Assembly: GCF_963678635.1 (NCBI RefSeq)
Contig: NC_087068.1
Coordinates: 20,859,029-20,923,028 of the forward strand
Reading direction: 5' to 3'
Length of the DNA stretch: 64,000 bases
DNA from: Symsagittifera roscoffensis
Taxonomy: Eukaryota > Xenacoelomorpha > Acoela > Convolutidae
The notes beneath the pieces are model-generated. The model was not told the origin of the DNA. It was given only the letters and a program-made list of their open reading frames with translations, and made no database searches. Of the stretch, positions 23,343 through 34,286 are shown piece after piece (the stretch's first letter is position 1; every line of letters starts with the position of its first letter). Position numbers and translations under genes: made by a program.

Positions 23343-24423
23343 ATGGCAAACGTAGTAGCATACCCAGATTTAGCTCTCGAAAAGTTTACCGGCTTAGATC
23401 CGAATGAAGATGCAAGAGATTTTCTTGATATAGTAGAGAAAAAGATAGCATAGACCAGGAGACGCAGGTGACGAACAAGACGCATATGATAACAGACAAA
23501 GAGCATTATTTGGTTCAATATTAAGAGGACCAGCCGCTCAATGGTATCAGGGATTAGCAGCAAACTTACCTTGGAATGATATAAGAGATCAATTCATAGA
23601 TAGATTCACTGATGATAAAGATAAAAATAGGAGACGAATAGAAGCAGAAAACATAAAAAGACAACCTGATGAATTCATTAAAAGCTACATATATAGATTA
23701 AGCACCGCAGTAGACCGTGGATAGCCTAATCCAACTTTTAATGATGATCAAAGAACAGCAAAGAAAATGGAATACTTTGTACGCGGCTTAAGCCCGCCAG
23801 GCTTGAAGCAAAAGGCTCATCAATTCTTAATTGAGAATCCACCCGCAACATGGCAACAATTAAAAAATCATATTGCAACAAAAGACTTAAGTTTTGCAGT
23901 AAGTAGTGAGTTTACTGGAACAGCTTCAAGTAGTGTTGATAATAAGTTGGAGATCGAAGGAAAAAAGGATCAGCTTAAGGAGCTAGCAGGACTAATGAAA
24001 GATCATAAAATAAACGCAGCTTATAATCCACATGAGCATAGAAACAAACAAAACAACCCAATGTTTTGCAACTGGTGTTGCATGTCAGGCCATACGATAA
24101 GACATTGCTTTAAATATAATGATCAACAGGAGCAAAATTATGACTCGCTTCAATTAAGAGAGAATTCAAACAGAAGTTACCATAACTATAGTAAGAATAG
24201 GTCAAGAGTAGACAACAAATTCAATGACATAAATCCCCAAAAAGAATTCAGGCATTTGTCAAATTTCAAGGAAAGTTCTCAATCGCGTGACAGTTCGAAC
24301 AAAGAAAAATCCTTCAACGAAAATAACGATTGTCATTCACCTTACCAGATCCACATTTTTAGTGATGATGAAATTCCAGGAGACTATACCGATAATGAGT
24401 GTGAACTTGTTAATTTAAACTAG
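23343..24423 (+). pseudogene. gag: gag, broken (unit 2)
   Basis: Carries the same 14-bp deletion and the same Trp-to-stop change as unit 1, so both lesions predate the duplication. The zinc knuckle and the TTTAAAC heptamer (24414-24420) remain. Confidence 0.85.
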
Positions 24424-25160
24424 ATCAGTCTCCGTCCGAACCAAAAATACAATTATATATTAATTTATACCAACATCCCGTTGGAGACAAAAATAAAAAT
24501 AACGGTCTGGAAACCCAATTTCTACTAGACACTGGAGCAACATGTTCTCTTATTAATTTTGACAGTTATGAACAATATTGTAAAATACAGCCTCTACAGC
24601 TGAATAAATCTAGATCAAATACAGTTGCTGTTAATGGAGAAAAACTTAAACTTATAGGTTATACTAATTTTGACTCAACTTTTGGTACAAACACTGATAA
24701 TCCGGTAAAAATCAAAGCATGGATTTCAGCCAAGAACGGATGCGATCTAAATATTTTAGGAATGGATTTCATTTCTCAAAACTTTAAATCAATAAACTTT
24801 CCAAACTTAAATTTAGAATTAAAAAAATACCCAGATATAACAGTTCCTATCAGTATTATAAGAAGCAAAAGTTATCCATATCTAAGCTTTTATCAAAATG
24901 TATTTGTTGATAAAAATATAACTATTGCACCAAAATCATCCCGCGTAATTTCAATTTCTCCAGCAGGCATAGTTTTCAAAGTAGGAACATCGTTTAGAAT
25001 TGATAAGTCTTTAGAACAAAAAGGCATTAATGCAAAAAGCACTTATTGTAGGAATGAAATTAAGTCAATGCCTATCGTACTAAAAAATTCCAGGGAATCA
25101 AAAGTAGACATAAACAAAGGTGTAATAGGTCAAACATTTGAAAACATAGAAATAAAATAA
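24421..25160 (+). CDS. pro: retropepsin, intact frame (unit 2)
   Basis: The protease frame is open from the frameshift site to a stop at 25160: LLDTGATCSLI active site, ILGMDFI, then a tail ending QTFENIEIK. It depends on frameshifting from a gag that is itself broken, so it is unlikely to be expressed as a normal fusion. Confidence 0.75.
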
Positions 25161-25360
25161 ACCCATTTCTTCCCTTTAAAATTTTTATAAATGTGAAGTT
25201 TTCATTAAAGCTTTTATAACGCTTTAAGTTTGTGAAATTTACCTAACGTTTTGTATACTGAGCAGTAAATCTAATTTAATCTTACTAAAAAAAAGATAAC
25301 GAGTATTATCCTACAAATATACTACAATGAAAAGCGGTTCTGTATGACACCCAAAAGTAT

Positions 25361-25600
25361 ATGCCAAAAAGCATGAACACGGATTTAATTCTTAACCGAG
25401 ATCGAAAACAGTCAAGTACGCTAACAATTTTGGACCATCCTCAAAATCAAATAAAGATAGAGGAATCGGAACCCAATGGCTCAGACAAAAAAAGTTTTTT
25501 GACTTCAACATATTTGCAAAAAAGCTGCAAAAGGCCAGGAGTTTCAAATATTACAGTTTTACGAGTCTATAAATGTTTCATTTTCAGGCGGTTTTATTAA
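25361..25600 (+). CDS. small ORF downstream of pro, copy 2 homologue
   Basis: Homologous to 7792-7989, with conserved LILNRDRKQSSTLTILDHPQ and a C-terminal extension produced by an internal deletion. Confidence 0.35.
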   Translation: MPKSMNTDLILNRDRKQSSTLTILDHPQNQIKIEESEPNGSDKKSFLTSTYLQKSCKRPGVSNITVLRVYKCFIFRRFY

Positions 25601-25829
25601 GTGAAAATTCAGTATTACTCTTAAGGGAATGTCAAATTACCCTACATACAATAAGGAGAATTAATAGATTGAAACCGTTGATGAAAGAACTAGCCAATGT
25701 AAAATTGTAACAAACTCATTCTGCGAAGTTAATTTCAACCATCGGATTCCTCTTAGGGCCCAAGTAGGGACCAATGACATTAATTATTATCTTTGTAGTT
25801 TTCAAGTTACAAAATGCAAACTAGAAGAA

Positions 25830-26095
25830 ATTCATCAAAAAGGGAAATATCACCTCCTTTCTTCTCAACACATTGAGTAAAATTTTCATCAATGTTCTTT
25901 GTCATAAAATGGGCGAACAAACGTTTTTCGACCCGACCCGCCGCAGATTTATGCCAGCATTTGTTGGTGGCTTCAAGTAGCCTTTTTTAAAATTATGGTA
26001 CCATATTCTTTCAACAACGCAAATGCTTGTTGGTGGCTGTATGCAGCCTTTGAGACTCTTATGATTCGCTCCTCACAATTTGGCCACATTACTAA
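25830..26095 (-). pseudogene. antisense ORF, frame-broken copy 2 version
   Basis: The complement of this segment matches 7246-7533 closely, but an enlarged A-run shifts the frame and a stop follows. Confidence 0.4.
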
Positions 26096-26901
26096 TTCGG
26101 TAGTTTTGAATCCACAACACGCAGGCATTTAAACCCTTAAATACAACAAACTGTCAGAAGAAACACTTTGAAAATTGCACCGCATCATCATTAAGATTGC
26201 TTAAGTTAAATTTTTGCATCATAAAGTTCCGCACAACTTTTCTGTACTGAAGATGTGAACATGGATTGGTAAAGGGGATTAAAACCGAAGAGAAACTAAT
26301 CCACTTATCTTTTTGAATATTATACAGTTTACAATTTGTCTTTTCTATGTTCTTTTTTGATATTTCATTTTGATTTGACACTATTTCAAATCTTTTCTCA
26401 TTCTTATCAAAAAATGAAACAAAAATTCCTGGTTATGACAAAAATGCTGTCATATGAACTATTATATTTGCTTATACCTGCCTTAGTAATTTTAAAATTT
26501 TCTATTTGTTAATATTTGCATCTAGTAATTCATTACTCAAAGTTTATAGCTGTAAAATTTATTGAGGAACCCATGGTAAGCCTGTGGATGACCCCAGGCG
26601 GACATACATTTAAGATTAGGGGTTAATTAATGCCCAAATTTCCAATTTTGCTTTAACTACATAAGTTTAAAATCTGGCTTAACTCAGTGTTGTAAAGTGC
26701 TTTATTCCTGTGGTTAATAAACACCATGATCGTTTTTCTTCATTTGTTTTCCGTGGTGGGTTTGTGTGAAACCACAAGATTATATTTTCCACCTTTTACA
26801 CATATACAATTTTACACTTTGTCCTTCATTGTTCAAACATTTGATAATTAGCCTTAGTATCCGAATGTAATTCGGAATTTTGAGTATTTATTTATTTTAC
26901 A

Positions 26902-27525
26902 TTGATGTTTAGCAAAATGGAATATGACCCAATTTTGAATTGGAACTGCCAAAAAGCTGACCCAGCACCAGAGGAGTTTAAAAGAAAGCTGCCTCTCAGG
27001 AAAAAACAACGAAAACCTGTAGCAGTACAATCTTTGTCAATGGACGACGGGTTAAATAAGAACCCTCGGAATTTTCCCAGTTTGACTCAAAGATTGGAAC
27101 TGCAGAAGTGCAGAGAAGCCAAATTGGGTACGGAAAATCCAAATTTTATAACGAGTTTGAAGTACTCAATAAAGCAAAATTATAACAGATGGAAACTGCC
27201 ATCGTTTATTGAAGTTGTCAACTCAACGACAATGGAAAAGGCAATGATGCCTATCGAGTTCATAACCCGGCAAGAAATGGTTATAAAGAACGAAACCAAC
27301 TTCTGGAAATTAAAGAAGAGGGAGGAACACGGCTACATCCTCAAGGCAGGAGGCACGCAAGTCACCATCCCGGTTGAGGGAATAACTGCTTTTCCGAACC
27401 ATGTAAAAAACAGACACAGACAGGAAGAACAGGACGACATTCAAGAGCTTACGGACGGAATGAGCAGACTACGAATCAAGAACAAAATCAAAGGTATTAG
27501 GCAAGAAAAACTAGAAATTATTTGA
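26902..27525 (+). pseudogene. ORF3, truncated and fused to host flank
   Basis: 207 codons. The first ~197 are homologous to the 230-aa ORF3 of copy 1 (MMFSKMEYDPILNWNC start, SMDDGLNKNPR block). After RIKNKIK the frame runs into duplicated host sequence at 27494 and stops, so the basic coiled-coil tail is lost. Confidence 0.7.
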
Positions 27526-28328
27526 AAAATATTTCAATCACCAAAGTTTTTGATATAAAAGGAACACTGTTGTGCTAAAAGTTGCTGAGTCAAATGCTAC
27601 TGATTTTTTGGTCTTAAGAAGTTTTTTCAGGAATTAAAAGATGGGAAGACTGAAACAAGTACTATGTTGTATTGCTCGACCGATCTGGTTTATCAGATAT
27701 TATGATATGCCATGAATATTTTTGTCTGATATCTGCACAGTGTCCACATATCAGCACCATAACCAGTGCTGTGAGCAGGAATTTTTCAACAAGGGGGGGG
27801 GGGGCGTAGGTTGAAGAATTGGTCGACTTTTTTTTCTTCAATCTTTTCAAGTTCGCTATACACCCAAAAAAACATATCTGATCTTACGATAATTGATAGA
27901 ACGAAAGATGACTTACACAGAAAATAAAAATCGTTTGGGACGGTAACGTCGCTCCAGTTGGCTAGAGTTGTATAAGAAAGATCTTGAATATTTGCAGCCA
28001 ACAAACATTTGTCAACACGTAGTCGCACTTTCTGATAGTCCCGTCTTGCTCTGCCATAGGGATACCTAGTTGAAATTTTGTTCAGATCCATATCAGGCAA
28101 CATCAGAACATAGACATTAGACATAAATAGAAATTTTTAATTGAAGGTTTTAAAAGTTTCATATCAAATTAGAACATATAATATTGGTTTTTAGAGTTCG
28201 TTGTTTGTTTAATACTTCGTAATTTGCCAATTTCAGTGGTTTGCAGATTCTTTCAAGCCGAGATGGCCTTCAAAATTAGGTGTTTTAATGAATCTGGCAT
28301 TATCTTCTGCATTAAAAACGTTAGAAGA
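27494..28328. repeat. second copy of the host flank
   Basis: Repeats 15500-16325, including the GON exon, and ends in the intact target duplication AAGA (28325-28328) before the solo LTR. Confidence 0.9.
27917..28065 (-). CDS. GON-domain exon, copy B
   Basis: Identical to 15921-16069 (acceptor CAACTAG, donor GTAAGT). It lies directly downstream, on the minus strand, of the exon at 29.7-29.9 kb, with only the solo LTR in the intervening intron, so this is the copy expected to be spliced. It encodes the YQKVRLRV core of the GON domain. The upstream exon's donor, and thus the exact junction, is not certain. Confidence 0.6.
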
Positions 28329-29475
28329 TGTAGTATTGAAAATACTACACAGACAAAAGACCATTGTCTTAATTGTTTATTTAACGACCTAATTCTAAAT
28401 TGGAGCGTGCCATTTAAATTAAAGCCTCTTTTCACTAAATCAGTCATTGACTGATTTACTCTTATTAGGACTATAAAATCTTGTTTCGAAAATCCACTCC
28501 TTTTTAAATACTTGTCCAATTTTTCTCATTTTTTCATGCTCAATATTTTAAAAGGGCGGCGATTATTAATACGTCCCTTTTAACTTAACTTGAAACAAAC
28601 TGGATAAATTTTTAGCAGTCTTGCCGGCTGCACTGAAATTCTCCTTGCTTTGATTAAGCAGAGGTGCACCTGCAATATGATGCATCAGAGGGACTAATAT
28701 GAATTTTTAATAAGACAAACTGAAGGCTGCGGTTTTTATCAAAGGGGACTAATAAGTTAAAGATATTTGATTTGACAAACCAAATAAAAACTAGTTGAAA
28801 ATTCCCTTATAAGAAAGGGAGAACAAAGGAGCAGGTGAAACCTGAATAATTAAAGATTGAATCAGCCGCCGGTTTATGCTTACGAGCAAAAGGACTGGCC
28901 TGAAATCTTCAGTGTTTCATTTTGCTCAGTAAGCAGCAAGTCAGATCTCTTCAGTCAGATCTTTTAAAAATAAATAATTTTTCTTTTCTGCCCTAACAAT
29001 AAAATTAATCTAGCCCTTTTCACTTATAAAAAGAGAATAAATTCTCATTTTAAGTTCGAAAAATTATAAATCGAGATACTCGAGATAACCACACCCGAGG
29101 AAGTCTGGACTACAAGTACCCAAAGGACTACGGCAAGACGATTCAGACGACCCAACCAGAAGTGCTGTCTTGGACAAAAATCAAGGGCAACCATACATAC
29201 TAATCAGCCACCGACCTAAGTAAGAAGATAAAATATTGATGAACAAAATAAGATTAGCTCAACCTCCCCTCATAGGTATATTTCTTTAAGCTGTTCGATT
29301 CATTTATATAATCTAATAACCCAGTGCTCTGTATTTAACCAACTAATTAATTCATACCTTTTCTAACTATTGTTTCTACTCTACTTTTTGTCAAGACAAT
29401 TTGACGATCTAAGGTGAGACTTATATTTTAGGATAAAATTACTAAGCATTCAACCAGCAATGAGCGCTTAGTAAA
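28329..29475 (+). mobile_element. solo LTR of the gag-pro family
   Basis: 1147 bp, start TGTAGTATT, end CTTAGTAAA, flanked on both sides by AAGA (28325-28328, 29476-29479). It has a small insertion near 29395 relative to 16326-17449. Its left flank equals that of copy 2. It fits LTR-LTR recombination at the same insertion. Confidence 0.88.
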
Positions 29476-29680
29476 AAGAATTTTATATTTTTATCTAAAT
29501 CCACAAAATTGGATTTTCTTGTTGAATATTTCCTGTTTGAAGCGTCATCAAAAATCTTTTGTTTTCAATCTACTATTTGTATAGATGCTTTGAAATGTTT
29601 AAAAGGAGGCATTTTTGCTGATTAATGAGCTGAAAATGTCAGAGCGAAAAGATTGAGCAAGGGGAATGGTTGTCTATAGA

Positions 29681-29880
29681 CTATCTAATCTGATCAGACC
29701 ATGAATCTATGTCCGCTTTAATGCCCGGTTTGACCCCTCCCCATACACTGAAACTGGAGGGGGCGTCTGTGCGTAGTTTCAAGAAGGTCCTCGCTTCTGT
29801 GTTCTCTGCATCTGGCCACGCACAGTACACGTGAACAGGATAGCCACGCACTGTGATCAATTCATAGCTGTTAGCTGCCG
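29681..29880 (-). CDS. GON-domain exon, N-terminal half of the domain
   Basis: Acceptor run of T then CAG at 29881-29883. The translation from the acceptor is AAANSYELITVRGYPVHVYC, continuing to a TFLKL segment and SFSVWGG. The Y-x-L-x-V-x-G-x-P-x-x-x-Y-C pattern is the hallmark start of GON domains. The phase joins the exon ending at 33087, giving DCQDLYER followed by AAANSYEL, which supplies the usual leading Asp-Cys. The 3' splice donor is not settled: the frame stays open to a stop at 29681, and a weak GT at about 29696 would give the right phase for the next exon. Confidence 0.6.
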
Positions 29881-29883
29881 CTG

Positions 29884-32800
29884 AAAAAAAATTGACCTTC
29901 AGCAAACTTGCGAAAACTGAGATAACTGCAATTCGAGATTTTGCAATTTTTGTTGGAATTTTCTTGAAACTTTTTTCCTTTTTCCTCAACATTATTAGAG
30001 CTCTAATAATGTATTTACAAATTATTAGAGCTCTAAACCAAGATATTACATGAGTCTCACTTAACTTTGGCTACATACAAATTATTTTACGTTCTATTCA
30101 TTCTATTTTACCGGGCAGTACTTTTTTACGACATCCATTCTCGGCCGACTGACCGTAAACATTTACTAAGAGAGGCATCTGCGCCATTTTATACTAATTT
30201 TTCGCTGTTGTGAGAGCGCTGGGAATGTCAATTATTTTGGTAAACTTGAAGAAAAATATCATCAAAATTTTCAAAAATTGTTTTGAAAATCTTATGATGG
30301 ATTCAAACCAATTATATTTGACGTGCAGAAAAAACATTAGCTGAAATACGACTCAAATTTATTCGAATAAAATTTGATCAAATCAAAAAATTCAGACAAT
30401 GAAATTCAAAATTTCAGAAACTCAAAATCTAAACAAAAAAATTCAAACGAAAAACAAACAATTAAAACAAAAAATCCAAAAAATTCAAAACAAAAAAATT
30501 ACAAAAATCAAAACCATACTTTTAGTTACAAAATTTGTCTGCTCAGCAAGAGCTGATTGATAAGTTAGATTTTTACCACATTAAAAAATATTTTTTTGAA
30601 TTTTTTGTGTAAAGTTAATTTACCTTCAAACAATTCTGAGTAACCATTTTTCGGCGAACGTTTTTTTTTTCGCTTCAAAGATCTTCTTTAATGCTTTATC
30701 TTTATTTATTCTTTATGCTGCAAAAACAAAGCTTTTTTTCTTCAGTGTTTTCTATGCTCTGAAGAGTAAAATAAGTTTGTTTTCGCAGATGTCTGTGCCA
30801 GATCTATCAAAACATTCTAAAAAAATCACAATATCCTAGTAATTTGCCGGCAGTTCTTAAAAACTGCTTAAAGGTCGTACTGCACTTTCATTTTGCTCTG
30901 CCATTTCCAACTGCCCGACTGATTTGTTTTGATTTTCCTTGATAACAGAGGCGGATTTAGAGGGGGCATGGGAAAGGACGCCCCCACCCTGCCTTAAGGA
31001 TTCGACCCCCTGCCGACCCAAAGGGTCCCCCCTTTGTACTATTCTGAGATATCCATTTTTGGTGACGGACCCTAAAATTTTCTAAAGGCGCGTTGGGGCC
31101 AATTTATACTAATTTTGAGGGTGGAGCGCGCGCCAAAAAAACTCAATTTTTGGTCAACGTTTTTGGCCAAAAGGGTTGGTAAAACATAGGTGGTACAAAG
31201 GCCTTCGTTGCTCAAGGAGCCGGTTGGAGTTCCTGAAGGGAGAACTGTTTTGGTACAAAAGGGGCTGAATGAGCTAAATTTTTTGTCTTTGCTTTGCCAT
31301 GGAAGAAGATGAATGAGCCCTATTTTTTGAAACATTGGGCTCCTTATTAGGTACCATTGGGTCCAATTTATGAGTGACAACTAGGAGATAAATCGTACTA
31401 AAAATTGGACTCATTCAGCCCCTTTTTATGGAAAAATTTCAGCAAAAGTTTCGACCCGGAGGATTCCAATTGATTTTTTATTCAGAAGCATTTACGTCTA
31501 GTTCCCGTCTGCCCTTTTCCGAGCGCTTTTGAATCACCGAAATTTTCTAAAAATTTTTGTTTTTTGAATTTCTGCAATTAAACACAATTTCCTATTCTAA
31601 ATGATTTAGTCGACCCTTCGTAGCGCAATGTGTGAAACAATTAAATGTTTTATTTCAATTGGTTCATTTCATTGTCTACACACTTTCGTCGTCTATATAT
31701 AAATATGGCTCATATCGATTACAGGCCCCGGCAAAGCATAACCTACACTTGCACAAAAATGTTATCAAAAAGGGGCTAATGTTTTTAATAGCCTGGAGAG
31801 CGCCATGAGTAGAGTCAAAAATTAAGAAATTTGCACTAATATGTTTTCAAAATACTGACCCCATTGGCCAATTCCAAACCCCGATACTTTTGAAACAAAT
31901 GAGTGCGGCTTGATTTTTTGTTTGTTTTTGAGAATTAAAATTATTTGTTCTTTGTAAACCGAAAAATCGAAGTTTTCAAAGTTTTTGCGATATGAGAAAA
32001 ACCAGCTTTAAGCCACTAGTTATTTCAAAGTAGCCAAATTGAAAATATCAATTCATGGAACCCTTACAATTTTGCAAAAAGCATCAGACATGAAATTATT
32101 TTGTACTATAGCAAACAAGAAATCAAATCTGGCGAAAATTTTATTGCAAAACCATAGTTGATTTGAAGAAAAAACTACCACAATAACTTTTTTTCCGTTA
32201 AATTTTTTGAAAGCCACAACAAAAAACAAACACTAGAGAATGGATTTTTTAACAGATGATTGATGGTTTAAGTATTGAATTTAACAAATGCTCTTAACTT
32301 TTTGACCAAACTTTTCGAGTTAACGGTCGAAATGATAGTTCCAGTTTTCTTGTAATCTAACATAACTTTGTGAAAAAGTTATTGTTCAAACTAAATAGTG
32401 AACTAATTGAGAGTATTAAATATCCCTTGTATAATTCAACAAATTTTTATAGTAATTCAAGCTCATTGGCCTGAAATTTCAGAGTTTCCATTTCTATGTA
32501 AGCAATTCGATGAAGTTTTTAAAACATTTTCCGAGTTTTTCTCAGTCGAACTATTTTGGGTGAATTCTTTTACAATTTTTATTCAATTTAGAAGCATTAT
32601 TTTTGTCTCTGCTGAAATTGGGATGATTTCGTGAGTTTTGATGTCTATATCAATTTTTTCTAGGGCAATTTTTTCGTTGTCAGGTACTAGATAAGAGACG
32701 GATGACTTGCCAACTTTTGATGTTCTTCTCAAATAAGTTCTCACATATTGCCGTGCTAAAATGTGACAACTTCATGGTTGCGGTCTTAGGGTCTTTTCTG

Positions 32801-33086
32801 TTCATTAGTCACGATAAAGTCAGATTTTGATCAAATTTAAGGGGTTTTTATTTGAAAGCTGTTTTCGCCTTTTTTCATACAATGTGCAAACTTTTGTTTT
32901 AATATTTTTGGTAATAATTCTGATGCTTTGAGAAATTGTCATCCAAACAAATATCCGATTGCAAACACATTTGGCTCTCATAACTTGAAAACGACTAGTT
33001 TTACTATAACTTTGCTGATTATGTGAAGTGGGGAATTGTATTTGTGAATCATTTTCAAAAAACAAAGTACACACGAGTGCTTCCAC
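29884..33086. other. intron of the GON gene with dispersed repeats
   Basis: No supported exon. Notable items: a perfect 20-bp palindrome (ATTATTAGAGCTCTAATAAT, about 29990-30010), an AC-rich tract near 30400-30520, and a member of the CAGGGGCGG family at 30946-~31450. Confidence 0.5.
30946..31450. mobile_element. short TIR-type element, family 1, copy I (right end uncertain)
   Basis: Begins CAGAGGCGGATTTAGAGGGG and contains the shared blocks GAGATATCCATTTTTGG and TAAAATTTTCTAAAGGCG. Related copies are at 35274, 49923 and 53417. No transposase frame. Confidence 0.45.
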
Positions 33087-34286
33087 CCCTCTCATATAGA
33101 TCTTGACAGTCAATCGTCTCCCCATCCTCCACCTCCTTGATCCAGTACCACCTCCTTCCAGAGGTTGCGGACTCCGACGGGTTCCCGAGACAGTCCCAGT
33201 TGCTGATGGCTTCCGGAACAAAGCCGACTGCATACTTGTCATAACCTCGGCACGATCTTGTTTCATACTGCAACAGTTTATCATGTTTATTAGATCATGC
33301 CCAAATATGACCTTAAAGTCCAAAGTGACATGTGAAAACTCAATCCAGTTGAGGTGGATGAAAACTTAATTTTAAAAATAAATTCCCAGATTTCCACGTT
33401 TTAAGATGCCAGAGAGGCGAGCACCATCATAAGATTCTTGAATGTCAAGGGATTTTTGCACGCAAATAAGATTTTTGGATGCCATGTTCTTCATTCGTGA
33501 TTGGCATACAATAATGTTGTGCTACTATTATGATATATGGATTCAAACATATTCTTGAAAGGGAAAAAAAATTGGAGGCTAGATTCGTCATAATAAAAGT
33601 TGATTGACAGAGCATCTTCAAGTAATTTTGAAATTCGAAAAGTTATAATTCACGATAATGAGTGGTTGGAGGTTCTTGAATAGATTCAGCGTTGAAAGCT
33701 ATTTTCAAGATGCAAGATGCACACGAGCATATTAAGGTCAAATTTGCAATGAGAATTCCTCTCTGAACTGAATTCTAAACCACTATTCGTTTCTATTTTA
33801 CGACATTCCAGTCATTTTTACTGAATGCACAATTAGAATTTTAAAATTTATTTGTTTTTTGGGAAAAAGATTGGTGCTTTTTGGGAAAATATTTTGAAAA
33901 ACTTTTTTTTCTGCCATATTTGCAAAAAACTTAACTGGTATCAAAACATTATGTGCAACCGCAAGGGAAAATGTTGATAAATAGAGACTTGTTGTTTTTG
34001 GAAACCTCTCCGATCAAATGCTATCTCTCTTATGTCTATCAAAAAGCAGGGTAATTTTTAGTTATTCACTCTTGGTAGAATATTTAGCACTAAAACTAAC
34101 ACAGTAGCTGATAGCCTCGCATTCCAGTGATCCAATGCAGTAGACATTACAGGAGTCCAGGTCGTAGGCGAAGTAGTCAAAAATAGGCTCATCTCCGTAT
34201 GTTCTCAAACAAGGGCATTCATCTCGGAACAGCGCGAGGTCAATTTGTGGTGGCGTCACTGTATCATCACACGTGCAGTTCAGATT
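33087..34286 (-). CDS. two Cys-rich exons upstream of the GON domain
   Basis: Exon 34101-34286 (acceptor TAACAG, donor GTTAGT, 62 codons, phase 0 at both ends) encodes CTCDDTV...ECPCLRTYGDE and CNVYCIGSLECEAISYC. Exon 33087-33267 (acceptor TTGCAG, donor GTGGAA, 60 codons plus one base) encodes YETRSCRGYDKYAVGF...ISNWDC...TIDCQDLYER. Phases agree with each other and with the next exon at 29880, where the GON domain begins. The many Cys residues and acidic, aromatic composition indicate a secreted or extracellular protein. I do not recognise the N-terminal Cys-rich region; it has no thrombospondin repeat of ADAMTS type. If the GTGGAA donor is not used, the frame ends shortly after at 33055. Confidence 0.6.

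Larger units (their letters stand above)
22312..24992 (+). repeat. 2681-bp tandem duplication, unit 2
   Basis: Near-identical copy of 19631-22311. It continues into unique pro sequence at 24993. Confidence 0.92.
16326..27493 (+). mobile_element. gag-pro LTR retrotransposon, damaged copy 2
   Basis: The same family as 4421-14319, in opposite orientation. It has a 5' LTR (16326-17449), primer site, GTTTCAG leader, leader ORFs A and B, broken gag, pro and a truncated ORF3. It ends abruptly inside ORF3, where duplicated host flank takes over at 27494, so its own 3' end and 3' LTR are missing. An internal segment is tandemly duplicated (19631-22311 and 22312-24992). No pol is present here either. 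Confidence 0.88.

Noticed and set aside
20652-23563. 76-codon minus-strand frames opposite gag
   Set aside because: Antisense shadows of the gag start in both duplication units.
16316-28519. Small minus frames starting MDKYLKRSGFSKQDF inside the LTRs
   Set aside because: Located in LTR sequence; lengths differ between copies and there are no protein features.
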